64,000 nt of DNA, from the NCBI GenBank assembly GCA_943367755.1, contig CALRKB020000015.1, forward strand, positions 20,393 to 84,392, read 5' to 3'. This document shows positions 41,801 through 49,906 of this stretch, in pieces. Under the pieces are notes generated by a model. The model worked only from the letters and a program-made list of their open reading frames with translations. It searched no databases and was not told where the DNA came from. Made by a program: the position numbers and the translations under genes. Source of the stretch: PCC-6802 sp943367755 (GTDB lineage Bacteria; Cyanobacteriota; Cyanobacteriia; Pseudanabaenales; Pseudanabaenaceae). Position 1 is the stretch's first letter. Each line of letters starts with the position of its first letter.

Positions 41801-43993
41801 GCCGCCTTGACCAAATCCGATAACACATTAGCAGCAGGCTTCATGCCCATGCTACCTGGTATGAGTAGCACTGGTCCCAGCGCACAGAATGGCACGCTCT
41901 GGTTTAGGACTAGCAACGCTAATGCTGACTCGATAGGTCAATCTTGGAGTACCAGATATAACAACGGAAGTATCCCTTGGATTGCCAGTAACTACAGTTT
42001 CGGTGGTACAAGCACAACCTCCGCATCACCGCTAAGTCCCAATCGCCTGGTAGTGCCCAATACCTTTTGTCTCAGCACCAATGCCGCTGATGGCGGAACG
42101 GCCTCAAGTCCCGCAGCCGTTGACTGCGGTCGATATGTCAATGCAGCAAGTCCGACCAGCACAGCCGCCCAATCTGGTGTGACCAACCTCAATCTACCAA
42201 TTAACGCCAATCTTGAATCAGCTTCTAACTATGCGTTCTGCGGTTTCAATGGCACTGCCAGACGCTACCAAATCGATGCTGGTTTAATGAGGAATGGAAC
42301 TGATTGCCCCGCTGGCACGCAGGCGATCGTCAATGATGTTTACACCAAACTTGCTGCTCTTAATCTCAATAGAGGTACCTTACCTGCACCTGTATCTCCA
42401 ACCATGTCCATACCTTCTAATACAATCGCGCTCACAGCTGATCGCGCCGTCAACGTTTTTGACGCTACGGCTGGCATTCCCGCTAACACAACTCTGCGAC
42501 TAACCGCTGGTGCAGGCGGTACTCCTGAAGGTAATCCTATATTTGTCTTCCGCCTGGGCAACAATCCAACTCTTGATGGGTTGCGCGTGATTCTCAAAAA
42601 TGTCAGCCCTAACAATATCTTCTGGGTTGTTCCTCCTAATACAACTGCTCCTGGCGCAAAGCTAACCATTCAATCGGCAACTGATGATACTCCTCCTACT
42701 CCTCCTACTCCTACTATCCCTCCTATTCGTAGAGATAGCCTGATTGTCGGTAACTTCATTACCAGTATGTCTGGCGTAACTAAGGGGACTAGCGGTAACT
42801 CCACCGTCTTAGAAATTAGAGATAGCTATAATACTTGCGAACAGCCTGCAACTGTTGCAGCTTCTGCTACGACACCAGGGACTGCCTTTACAGATGTCAA
42901 TCCTGCTTTACCAGATCTCGCAGGCGGAGCCATTGACCGCTGCGTCGCCATTCGCGGTGCTCGCTTCCTTGGCTTTGAAGCCCTGCCCGATGCACCTGCT
43001 ACTTCACCACCTCCAAAGTTCCGTTCTGCTGGCGCTGGTATTAACTGGGCAGGTGGCTCCATGGCAAATGCCTTAATTACGGCTGTAACGACAACCGATG
43101 AGCCTGTGGTGGTACCTGTCTTGCAAATTCATGCCCCTGAAACCACAACTGGTACAACAAGACTACCTCAGCCACTTCCTGGTGACGCGACAGGATTTAT
43201 CAACGGTACAGGTGGTAAGTGGACAGAAGCAGCGACCGATACAACAGTTAATGCTTACTTCGTTACCGGAAATGTACCTTCTAGATCCTATGTCACCTAC
43301 TCTACATCTCGCTTGCCAGGTCCTGTGGCCACGGAATCTACGGTAAGTACTGTCGTCACAACTTCCGCAGACTATCCCACTTCGGTAACCACTGGTGATA
43401 CTGGCGGTGGATTGCACAACTTCGTTCGCTATCTAGAAAATTGGGCGAGTGTTGGCCCCGCTGCAACCCGCAATATATCTGAAATCGTTGGCGGCTTTAT
43501 TCAGAATGCCAGAAGCATCTTTGCTACTGCACCCTTCTCCAGTACAGCCCCCTACAGAGATTTGGCAGATACCTATATTAGTGGTGACGCTCGCACTATC
43601 TACCTCGATCCACAGCGGGTTACCTCGCCCCTAAGCACCTATAGAAGGTACTATCAATCTGTGACTACACAGTCTATCCCACATTACGCTCCACCACAAC
43701 GGGCTTGGGGTTATGATGTCGGGCTGTTAACGCAGTCACCAGACAGATTTGCGCAGTTGTTCTCTGTTCCACTGTCTACGCCCAATGAATTCTTTAGGGA
43801 AGTCGATCGCAGTGATACTTGGGTACAAAATCTACTCTGTGCCTTAGAACCACCTATAGCTTCAATTACTGACAACACCAGAAAAGGAGTGGCCCTCACC
43901 GAAAGCAGTTATACTAACTTCGCTATTACCGATCCCAAACAAAGACCTTTACAAGGCTCCGGCGCTTGCAGTACAGTTCCTACCTACCAATAG
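35897..43993 (+). CDS. hpsA: Giant hormogonium polysaccharide secretion pseudopilin HpsA
   Basis: 2698 aa. A basic 50-residue leader ends at QQG|FVLPTVVMV, followed by a single hydrophobic helix (about 55-77) and ARSSERAKTAANTRVEEAF, the HpsA-type prepilin start; the usual Glu at mature position 5 is not present. The remaining roughly 2600 residues are exported, very rich in Thr, Ser, Pro, Asn and Gly, with a Thr-Pro-Ala/Lys tandem repeat at about 1805-1838 and another Thr-Pro-Pro run near 2265-2275. HpsA is needed for hormogonium polysaccharide secretion and motility in Nostoc punctiforme. The pseudopilins hpsB and hpsC follow on the same strand. The Ser/Thr/Pro-rich composition would suit O-glycosylation (inference). 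Confidence 0.9.
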   Translation: MSEQNQRKLNQFFASFIAKLRKWLIKIGSPFRISRRFVRSLLNQSSKKRSGQQGFVLPTVVMVTTVVTLLVIVMVARSSERAKTAANTRVEEAFRSASTPALERARAKISELINDPRLPGATPTDSNFNNVIDINSDSGKYTFADEIRLQLYQTDLVTVSDPTGIKINTGLSVENNRETASTVWKFPIDTDGNGKFDSFSLYSILFRTPVNVTQSSPTRTVSKLEARTRPMDESALTSICTAAVSAGANVSGGGWIPSGNLLKKSFFVYAATVPITQATPSTTLASIVPTIAGTVYNPSNFEFYTGNQSFNAIELQQDRSRTPLNNNAVWFEGDIELARTPPFKLNGRVFTNSNLMVGSYSGFPIDFYQVSDPESCYYKQENSKIVVGGNVVEGDALSQDTSLEGARFHLFKGAGAANNPLTVTPSAVITIDSSNSTANNVGKDVAFNDSAYNIRINRLVNHAFTRWGGTAPSITPPQSFPIPATGTLNDPQEAVLAAEAYLNSQGLTLSTAPSGGLATASNAQTQTAYTKAYTTYFKKRLRKIPFKEINYGGDALGTYATSAPFTVTNITLPSGLVDKNLEPPEIWRMPSDDNAAPYTPYNATAGRKLPNISVTPGLKVRYSGTAMSLPATQPAKQKSDGKENLVGDRVQVGNNLPALWLKNGAFVGGPDEPNYVANTDGDVLWDDFASGASAADKARYRTTQISTLVDLGDVGRSGSWERDAADDPSADSGAASNSSRTLFPTTGGLRVITGAGIYERKNSFLPAPPRLTDTTNSVIDVMENARTSATGGVTESVFPVVWSDLMPMSPGALLPDGTTAPTAADTTTTFPPATPTLDPNTPRYSKGDLRMRATALYHYKTSTYDPQSPTVYQTPIACVSSYYDPTNSATAKNFNALPFNNAVGGKSNNGVVYPPPPLISTLGVGSGDADKLNPSNAAFIGTEPASGTWTVKDQLFYQANLVFPNGRFVNAPLRTALTNLANSVNLSLADQSAIHSALCALQILSSSPPTPTTTPISGVNVPHGAIKEASFLDAREAKSITRSETALVNDINYDLEIEQRQPLEIRATDLDMNLLRGATVQGSVNDTATGVATEYLLPYSGLVYASRDDALRDLSDTSTTLDQRELLSPTDFRLDPTRRPNAIRLMNGQRLWRGTGTTQPNYTSATAGEKGLVLATNLPVYIKGNFNLHTQEEFNNTLAADWANFYTRNTAAADRGLNRNFACRPQSSSNCSTGDEWRSATILSDASTIVSGASVDGFRNLGDFDLRNNAITGIDTSTNPAKLSTYSLARKNNGFYNNNYVTSANWLGAGGTYPETNRNTYLANGVTPVQRRLSFPEYGMEMCKKLPLFACQPSDWVKSEAGTTSYNNANNASGTPTTPGIDTPGTPRYIDPANRRYARRFSFLRYDDIYGDGNESLVMVRNCAATTGTYSQDSSDVFQASPAQDDIAIWPMPIGVTNGKDKNGFTYPQVMGGITADSSRPFASTRLQTYGDVGCPPNVAVAKPTVEINQAGTNTGDRTALEGRVRNQPSELLGPLPKPVFSGAGINVTTAADNSTTDTSIYRTFNFRVTVNNLSLATGPVTVDIATAPGTAAPAVLGTWSDTTAFPTTFCPPTLKTVSGTAPCNVAANSQPSENAGGTVLTTNPNGVDYLSTVFLRGVTSTSDTLATATKPDNTTFTPTAGTFTPVKRITFDPTVPARNLAEVTVLVVRDSANELNLENFQISLSSLSSNAVFVTGRDVRNGFIQQTISNPSATSDTTNNVSICPFTSPTPTPWVLGTPVTANTDDGVTTTTPRTRTAYINGCITPTPAPTPTPKPATPTPAPTPTPTPKPTPTPKPVGMLQPPTIASVPASRAPMAAMLPTISNNLIAPVAAAYPSNQAPSSTATTTQYPQFTQQAGDNKTNDAPPFCLPNSPAVLTNPRIPLINAGMGTGTNNPLPLVSPPPEIATCTTFPPVGLEGGGAPPTGTAALTKSDNTLAAGFMPMLPGMSSTGPSAQNGTLWFRTSNANADSIGQSWSTRYNNGSIPWIASNYSFGGTSTTSASPLSPNRLVVPNTFCLSTNAADGGTASSPAAVDCGRYVNAASPTSTAAQSGVTNLNLPINANLESASNYAFCGFNGTARRYQIDAGLMRNGTDCPAGTQAIVNDVYTKLAALNLNRGTLPAPVSPTMSIPSNTIALTADRAVNVFDATAGIPANTTLRLTAGAGGTPEGNPIFVFRLGNNPTLDGLRVILKNVSPNNIFWVVPPNTTAPGAKLTIQSATDDTPPTPPTPTIPPIRRDSLIVGNFITSMSGVTKGTSGNSTVLEIRDSYNTCEQPATVAASATTPGTAFTDVNPALPDLAGGAIDRCVAIRGARFLGFEALPDAPATSPPPKFRSAGAGINWAGGSMANALITAVTTTDEPVVVPVLQIHAPETTTGTTRLPQPLPGDATGFINGTGGKWTEAATDTTVNAYFVTGNVPSRSYVTYSTSRLPGPVATESTVSTVVTTSADYPTSVTTGDTGGGLHNFVRYLENWASVGPAATRNISEIVGGFIQNARSIFATAPFSSTAPYRDLADTYISGDARTIYLDPQRVTSPLSTYRRYYQSVTTQSIPHYAPPQRAWGYDVGLLTQSPDRFAQLFSVPLSTPNEFFREVDRSDTWVQNLLCALEPPIASITDNTRKGVALTESSYTNFAITDPKQRPLQGSGACSTVPTYQ
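41312..41410 (+). repeat. ACACCC-type tandem repeat coding Thr-Pro runs in hpsA
   Basis: An about 100-bp stretch of ACACCCACACC/CAAACCC units encodes alternating Thr-Pro with Ala or Lys. It is in frame and not a CRISPR-like array. Repeat number may vary by slippage. Confidence 0.85.
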
Positions 43994-44064
43994 ATGTGGT
44001 ATAGATATGGAACTGGGTAAACCATTGTTAACACACAGTTAACCCATAATTTCAGTAGCTTATT

Positions 44065-44724
44065 ATGACCGCACTAAATTACCGAAACCATCCAGGCTGG
44101 CTGATGAGAATATTATTTCTCCAGGGTTCTGCGCAGAAATCTGGCCAGTCAGGATTTACTTTGCTGGAGTCTCTGATCGCGATCGTGGTTGTGGCTATCC
44201 TGCTAGCATCAGTTGCCCCGATGCTAGCTTTGACCACCGCTGCACGCGTCCAAGCTCGACGGGTAGATCTAGCAACCCAAGCTGCCAGAACGTATATTGA
44301 TGGAGTGCGATCGGGGGCAATTTATGCTCCCGATCAGAACAAAACCGCTAACTTTCTGTTGGGGGATTTTGGAGTTGCTGCACCAACGGCGCTACCAACC
44401 GATCCTGGTATCAGGATTGATACAGATGGCGACGGTAATTTTAACGGCCCCACGGATCTGTTTATACAGCCCATGCGTAGTGCTGTTGTCTGTCCGACTC
44501 CTCCCTGTGTTAATGACGAATCTAATGCCAGAAGACAGGGGTTTACGATGGCCGTGCGGGTTTATCGAGCTGATGCGTTCAACGATTCAGCCCCTCTAGG
44601 CACTTCTCCAGCAGGCTTAGTTTTCATAGGAACGCTTGGATCGAGAAGAAATCCCCTAGTTGTAGTCAAGTCTGATATTGTCTCTAGTTCCACCAGATTT
44701 AGTGATTTTACCGATCGCCTATAG
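44065..44724 (+). CDS. hpsB: HpsB-like pseudopilin
   Basis: 219 aa. The prepilin cleavage site is SGQSG|FTLLESLIAIVVVAILLASVAPML with Glu at mature position 5, followed by the expected amphipathic helix. The soluble domain contains DPGIRIDTDGDGNFNGPTDLF, a Ca-binding-like DxDGDG loop, and two Cys pairs (VVCPTPPCV). Position directly after hpsA (71 bp) and before hpsC matches the N. punctiforme hps gene order. It probably forms part of the inner-membrane pseudopilus tip. Confidence 0.85.
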   Translation: MTALNYRNHPGWLMRILFLQGSAQKSGQSGFTLLESLIAIVVVAILLASVAPMLALTTAARVQARRVDLATQAARTYIDGVRSGAIYAPDQNKTANFLLGDFGVAAPTALPTDPGIRIDTDGDGNFNGPTDLFIQPMRSAVVCPTPPCVNDESNARRQGFTMAVRVYRADAFNDSAPLGTSPAGLVFIGTLGSRRNPLVVVKSDIVSSSTRFSDFTDRL

Positions 44725-44811
44725 CGCTATCATGCATTAGCCCTAAATAAAGATTTCTTCTTCCACCTAGAGAGTAGACAAACCTATCAATCAAGCACCC
44801 CACCAAGTTGT

Positions 44812-45990
44812 ATGAAAAGCAAACTTCTTCAACGATTCTTCCGCAAGCAACCAAGGAAAAACAAACGATTTATGGGTTTCACACTCATAGAGCTTTTGGT
44901 GGCCATGTTGATAGCAACAATCATCGTCTCAACCCTACTTTCTTTTGTGACTGGGATACTGGAAACAAATAAAAGGGAAGAAGCAAAGGCCGCATCTCAA
45001 GATGAAATCCAATCAGCCTTAAACTATATCGTCAATGATTTACGCGAAGCAGTCTATATCTACGATGCTGATGGTTTAACAGCTATTGGAGGTCAGTTGC
45101 CTAGCGATACCAAGAGTACCCCAATTCTAGTCTTTTGGAAACGAAGTTTTTATGAATCTAAAGATAAAGTGAGAGATGTTAATGGTGTTCCAGACATCCC
45201 GGTAGAATGCTTGCCTTATACAATTAGCACCTGCAACGGGGGCAGCCAATATGTCTATTCCTTAGTGGCATATTACCTGGTAATGGATAGCAACATTCCT
45301 AATCCTGCTCGAATTAACCGATGGGAGTTAAAAGCTGGAATTCCTGGAGGTAATGATGGTAATACCACATCCCCTCCCGCGAATTGTGCCGAGCCTATTG
45401 TAGCCAACTGTCGTGCAGGAAAACAAAGAAATAAGCCTGGAGGCGATGGTGTCACTGCAACAGTCGATCCAACTAGTTATTACGTTTGGCCAAGCCAGGG
45501 ATACAACCCTTTCAGCCTATCTGGTGGAGGAAATCTCACCACCAGGATGAATGCTTGGAGAAAACCAACGGGGTTTACTTTCCCTGCACCCTCGACCTTT
45601 CCTACTTTAGTTGAATTCATCGATGGTAATCCTTCCAGCAACACTAACATTCCAGTATCAATTACAGCAGGTAATGCCCCAGCTGATCCTAACGGGAGTC
45701 TTGCAACAGCACAATCATGCGCCAACCCAGATTTAGGTGTGGGTACAGGTGGGGCACAGCGCATTCCAGCAACATTTCCAGTCACAACAGGTAATGACGT
45801 TGAAAAATTGAGTAGTTTCTATGTATGCGTTAGTTCTAGTCAAACTACCGCCAGGATATATTTACGAGGTTCTGCTTTAGCCAGACTATACAAACTTCCC
45901 GATCAGTTAACCGCTAATCCCGTCAATACAACTTTTCTTCCTTCTGCGAACGTACGAGTATTCGGGCGCGGGGTTCTCAATGTAAACTAA
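44812..45990 (+). CDS. hpsC: HpsC-like pseudopilin
   Basis: 392 aa. The prepilin motif FMG|FTLIELLVAMLIATIIVSTLLSFV has Glu5 at the processed N-terminus and a basic leader of about 24 residues (KKQPRKNKRF-type). Downstream SQDEIQSALNYIVNDLREAVYIYD is typical of PilW/GspJ-like minor pilins. Several Cys residues in the C-terminal half could form disulfides. It lies in the hpsABC series with short spacers. Confidence 0.85.
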   Translation: MKSKLLQRFFRKQPRKNKRFMGFTLIELLVAMLIATIIVSTLLSFVTGILETNKREEAKAASQDEIQSALNYIVNDLREAVYIYDADGLTAIGGQLPSDTKSTPILVFWKRSFYESKDKVRDVNGVPDIPVECLPYTISTCNGGSQYVYSLVAYYLVMDSNIPNPARINRWELKAGIPGGNDGNTTSPPANCAEPIVANCRAGKQRNKPGGDGVTATVDPTSYYVWPSQGYNPFSLSGGGNLTTRMNAWRKPTGFTFPAPSTFPTLVEFIDGNPSSNTNIPVSITAGNAPADPNGSLATAQSCANPDLGVGTGGAQRIPATFPVTTGNDVEKLSSFYVCVSSSQTTARIYLRGSALARLYKLPDQLTANPVNTTFLPSANVRVFGRGVLNVN

Positions 45991-46010
45991 TCTATCAACC
46001 AGGAGATCGT

Positions 46011-46622
46011 ATGCAAGGTTCGTTTCTGTGGAAGTTTTTAGTCAAAATTTCATCGCTCAGTCCAGCTAAATCTAAGAGTAAGAGACTAGCTGGTTATACC
46101 TTAATTGAGCTATTAGTAACGATCGCAATTGCGGGCATTTTGGCGGCGATCGCCGCACCATCCTGGCTAGCATTTGTAAATCGCCAAAAGCTTGGCTCCT
46201 CGCAGAATAGCGCCTACACAGCTATACGCTCAGCCCAAAGTAATGCCAAACGTGACAAGCGCACATGGCAGGTTAGTTTCAGGAATAATACTACTTCTAA
46301 TAGAGCACAATGGGTTGTGCACCAAACTCGCACGATGACAGCAGCAGAATTTGATGCTCTACCTTGGCAAGACTTCGATCCTATCGTCAGAATTTCAGAA
46401 GCTCCAAACGCGCCTGTAACAACACTACCTCCCGATACTGTAGTGACAAGTATTTATACGGCTCAATTTAATGCCAAAGGAGAACCAAATCCAAATTTAC
46501 TTTCCCCAAGCAAAAAAATAATTTTAACTACTACAGCAAATGCTGGCACTAGAAAAGTTTGTGTAGAAATTTCTACTCTTCTAGGATCGCTGAATAGTAA
46601 AAGTGACGCTGACTGTAGCTAA
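46011..46622 (+). CDS. FimT/GspH-type pseudopilin, copy 1
   Basis: 203 aa. AG|YTLIELLVTIAIAGILAAIAAPSW is a type IV prepilin start with Glu5. The mature domain (NRQKLGSSQNSAYTAIRSAQ, AKRDKRTWQVSFRNN, QFNAKGEPN, ILTTTANAGTRKVCVEISTLLG) is FimT/GspH-like. It is clearly a sister of the gene at 48148, sharing long identical blocks such as SAYTAIRSAQSNAKRDK. It may correspond to hpsD of other hps loci. It starts 20 bp after hpsC, so it is in the same operon. Confidence 0.85.
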   Translation: MQGSFLWKFLVKISSLSPAKSKSKRLAGYTLIELLVTIAIAGILAAIAAPSWLAFVNRQKLGSSQNSAYTAIRSAQSNAKRDKRTWQVSFRNNTTSNRAQWVVHQTRTMTAAEFDALPWQDFDPIVRISEAPNAPVTTLPPDTVVTSIYTAQFNAKGEPNPNLLSPSKKIILTTTANAGTRKVCVEISTLLGSLNSKSDADCS

Positions 46623-46722
46623 ATTTGACTAAACATACCCACTCAATGCCTAAAAAGTGGTTCCTCCTCACAAGCGGTAGCGTAAGTCCGTTTAAAATAG
46701 CGAAGCAACAGAAGTTAAAAAT

Positions 46723-48066
46723 ATGCCTGAATCAGGGGTTGACAAAGTACGCGAGCAATACGATCGAACCCCTTACCCAAATCTTCCCATAGAGAATTCT
46801 ATAACTGAATCCACACATCTTCTATTCATTAGTTCTCTAATTACATCTAATTACGCCAAGAGTAAAAAAATCGCGAGCAGCGAAGGAAAGCGCATCTTAG
46901 ATGTTGGCTGTGGCAGTGGTGAGACAACATTAGCACTAGCAGCAGCAAATATCGGCGCAACAGTAGTTGGCATCGACCTCTCTGAAGTATCTATAGGTAT
47001 TGCCCGTCAGCGACTACAGTACCATGGTTTTCCTGAGGTAGAGTTCCATGTCATGGCTTTAGAAGACATACCACAACTAGGACTTAGTTTCGACTATATT
47101 AACTGCGATGAGATGCTTTACCTACTGCCAGATCCGGTCGCAGGCCTGCAAGCGATGAAGGCTGTCTTGCACCCAGAGGGGATTATTAGGGCTAACTTAC
47201 ATAGTTTTTACCAACGCATAGATTTTTTTCGCGCTCAAGAAATGTCTCGACTCTTAGGTCTAATGGATGGAAATCCAGCCCGAAGAGAATGCGACATCAT
47301 CAGAAGCATTATGTCGGATCTTCGCGATACAGTCATGCTCAAAGCTGGCACATGGATTCCTTCCGTTCAGACAAATGAATTCATGATGGTCAATTATTTT
47401 ATGCATGGTGATAAAGGCCATACCATCCCTGATCTGTTTCACATGCTAAGCGAAGCTGGCCTAAAATTTATCAGTATGGTTAGCGAGCATGAATGGGATA
47501 TTACGAATTTACTTAAAGATAAGCTTAATATTTCAAAAGATTTCGATAATTTCTTAAAAAGTGCTTCTAATCAAGACAGATTACACTTATACGAGTTATT
47601 ACATCCATTTAACCGCCTACTAGATTTTTGGTGCAGTCACGAAGGTGAAAGTGAATCTCGCAAACCTGTTACTGATTGGGATCGAGCAACCTGGCTTAGT
47701 GCCAAGGCTTTTTTACATCCCAATCTCAAAACAGAAGAACTTAAGTCCAGGCTTAAATTAGGGAGCACTTACTTAAAACCCTTTAGAATAATCGATCAAA
47801 TCAACTCCGACAACTTAGATCCCGTCAAGACTACTATTTGTCTCAAATTATTGTGGGATTCACCCCAAACCCTAGATGACCTCATAAAAGAATGGATTAA
47901 AATCAAACCAACTGTCAATTCAATTGTGAGAGCTTCCATTTGTTTTATTCCTGAAATTTCTTCCCTGCCAATCAACCCAATTACTCATGCAGAAGCGATC
48001 GCAGAAGTTACGCAAATCTTGACAGAGTTAGAATCCTTTGGCTTTGTTATGCTCGAAGTGAATTAA
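46723..48066 (+). CDS. Class I SAM-dependent methyltransferase between two pseudopilin genes
   Basis: 447 aa. Motif I is ILDVGCGSGETTLALA (58-73), the acidic motif II is VVGIDLSEVS (81-90), and NCDEMLYLLPDP is motif IV. The N-terminal VREQYDRTPYPNLP is shared by a group of cyanobacterial methyltransferases that act with peptide or protein partners. The C-terminal about 200 residues are helical with a winged-helix-like region (ICLKLLWDSPQTLDDLIKEW...) of unknown role. Its substrate is unknown; its location between sister pseudopilins suggests a pilin or pilus-polysaccharide target, which is inference. Confidence 0.8.
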   Translation: MPESGVDKVREQYDRTPYPNLPIENSITESTHLLFISSLITSNYAKSKKIASSEGKRILDVGCGSGETTLALAAANIGATVVGIDLSEVSIGIARQRLQYHGFPEVEFHVMALEDIPQLGLSFDYINCDEMLYLLPDPVAGLQAMKAVLHPEGIIRANLHSFYQRIDFFRAQEMSRLLGLMDGNPARRECDIIRSIMSDLRDTVMLKAGTWIPSVQTNEFMMVNYFMHGDKGHTIPDLFHMLSEAGLKFISMVSEHEWDITNLLKDKLNISKDFDNFLKSASNQDRLHLYELLHPFNRLLDFWCSHEGESESRKPVTDWDRATWLSAKAFLHPNLKTEELKSRLKLGSTYLKPFRIIDQINSDNLDPVKTTICLKLLWDSPQTLDDLIKEWIKIKPTVNSIVRASICFIPEISSLPINPITHAEAIAEVTQILTELESFGFVMLEVN

Positions 48067-48147
48067 TATATTCATATCGTCTGAGTAATAGGTGCTATCC
48101 CACAACAAGGGCGGTAACTTGATTAACCATGAAAAGCTGATAACGTC

Positions 48148-48717
48148 ATGTTAATTAAACGTCATTTCCGCTATTCAGCCCCCGGATATACATTGATAGA
48201 AGTGCTAGTAGTCATAGCGATCGTGGGGATTTTGAGTGCGATCGCTGCCCCAAGTTGGTTAGCATTTACAAACCGTCAAAGGCTTAATGCTTCTCACAGT
48301 AGCGCCTACACAGCCATACGTTCTGCCCAGAGCAATGCCAAACGAGATAAGCTCATGTGGCAAGTTAGTTTTAGAAACACTCCTGATACAGCACAATGGG
48401 TCGTGCATCCAACTCCCCCCTCAGGGATGACCGCAGCCTATTGGGATAATCTACCTTGGCAAAACTTTGATGCCAACGTCAGAATTGTCGATGATACAGA
48501 GCCGCAACCACGAACAACACTTACCAAACTTTCTGCTGTCCCAGAGCCAGATGTTTACAGAGCGCAATTTAATGCTAAAGGAGAACCAAATGGACTAGGC
48601 GAGATGGGCAGAATTACTTTAACTACTCGAAATGGTGGTAGAAAGGTTTGCGTAATTATATCTACCTTGCTGGGAAAACTGCGTAGTGAAAGTGATACTG
48701 ACTGTAACCAAACTTGA
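48148..48717 (+). CDS. FimT/GspH-type pseudopilin, copy 2
   Basis: 189 aa. PG|YTLIEVLVVIAIVGILSAIAAPSW with Glu5, followed by a mature domain closely related to the copy at 46011 (NRQRLNASHSSAYTAIRSAQ, AKRDKLMWQVSFRN, PWQNFDANVRI, RAQFNAKGEPN, GGRKVCVIISTLLGKL). The two copies probably arose by tandem duplication, later split by the methyltransferase. Both keep intact frames and cleavage sites. Confidence 0.87.
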   Translation: MLIKRHFRYSAPGYTLIEVLVVIAIVGILSAIAAPSWLAFTNRQRLNASHSSAYTAIRSAQSNAKRDKLMWQVSFRNTPDTAQWVVHPTPPSGMTAAYWDNLPWQNFDANVRIVDDTEPQPRTTLTKLSAVPEPDVYRAQFNAKGEPNGLGEMGRITLTTRNGGRKVCVIISTLLGKLRSESDTDCNQT

Positions 48718-48785
48718 GTTAGTCTTCGCGATCGCCATATCCACCATGTTGCTAAACACAAATTGGTCTAGAACCAAGATTGACG

Positions 48786-49841
48786 CTAACTAGCTAATGC
48801 CATATTCGTTACCCCCTGATTGGGAATTAATGTCTCTTCTACAATTTCAGCGACGTTTTGCCACGTAATATCCGATCGCTTTAAAATTTGCTGCATTTCT
48901 TTTAAAGCTATCTCATACTCTTTTTCAAATTTATTGAGATTTAGCGGTAAATTTGCAAGGGCAGGCGATAATCCCACTTTGAGAATGGCTTCGTGTACTT
49001 TAGTCGTAATTTCTTGGGTCAGCTCGAATTGAGCCCGCCGTTTGAGGAGTTTGTAACCGCGAGTGCTGGTAGCATACATGGGGGGTAGGCGATTGAGTGC
49101 ATATGCAGCAATTTCTGCCATATCTATTTGGTCAATGACAGATGGTGGTATGTTGCGCATTAAGTGCCGAGCTACCAAGACAACCACATTTTCCAGAACG
49201 TTGCTATAACCTAGTTGGGCTTTTAGCGTGTAAGACTCTAATTCGTAATACTCCATAGCCATGTGCTCTGAACATTGAGTACTATCCTGCCAATCCAATC
49301 TCCGAGCTTGAGATCGGAGATCGCGACGTTTGGAGCGCTGCAAGTAGGATTTAACGTCCACAATCGTATGACGCTGCACCGGGCTTAAGACAAGATTCTG
49401 ATTGCCTTGTAAGACGGTGTCTTCCATTGATGTATCCCCTTTCCTTTTATAAAGGGCAGTCATAACTGCATTAGGAACATCTCGCCACAACAGGCATTCT
49501 TCCCCCAGGATTTTACTTAACTTAACTAGAGCTCTAGCCTTACTATTCATCTCGGCTTCTGGTAAGGGCGTGTCATCGTGCAGAGAGTCGCCAAATTGCA
49601 CGGATTTGATGCCACGACAAACATTGTCAAAAATCTTTTCTCCGAGTTCGCTGCGAGCGTAGTTACGTTGCAGAATCCAACCATACTGTGTGGTGACATA
49701 TAAAGGGGGGAGTCGGTTCAGTGCAAAAGCCACGACCTCCCTCAGTTTGACACATCGTTGTTCATCAGCCCATAAACAACTCACTTGTTTCTGTGCTACT
49801 TTCACAACCAGTTCTTCCATGACATTAATGAAAGCTGACAT
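48786..49841 (-). CDS. Protein with two ComFB domains, candidate cyclic-dinucleotide receptor
   Basis: 351 aa from the ATG at 49841, which has GGAGG about 10 nt upstream; a TTG ten codons earlier is the alternative. Two copies of the late-competence ComFB unit are present: VMEELVVKVAQKQV...REVVAFALNRLPPLYVTT (about 7-50) and VLENVVVLVARHLM...AEIAAYALNRLPPMYATS (about 215-258), joined by a helical middle part. ComFB-family proteins in cyanobacteria bind c-di-GMP or c-di-AMP and influence motility, competence and cell size. It is convergent with the pseudopilin operon (68 bp apart), which supports a pilus-related role. Confidence 0.82.
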   Translation of the reverse strand: MSAFINVMEELVVKVAQKQVSCLWADEQRCVKLREVVAFALNRLPPLYVTTQYGWILQRNYARSELGEKIFDNVCRGIKSVQFGDSLHDDTPLPEAEMNSKARALVKLSKILGEECLLWRDVPNAVMTALYKRKGDTSMEDTVLQGNQNLVLSPVQRHTIVDVKSYLQRSKRRDLRSQARRLDWQDSTQCSEHMAMEYYELESYTLKAQLGYSNVLENVVVLVARHLMRNIPPSVIDQIDMAEIAAYALNRLPPMYATSTRGYKLLKRRAQFELTQEITTKVHEAILKVGLSPALANLPLNLNKFEKEYEIALKEMQQILKRSDITWQNVAEIVEETLIPNQGVTNMALAS

Positions 49842-49906
49842 TTCCCCAACGCCTCCATCGGAATCTAGCAATCTAAGCTTATGCCTTTGCTACTAGCTAA
49901 TGCAGT

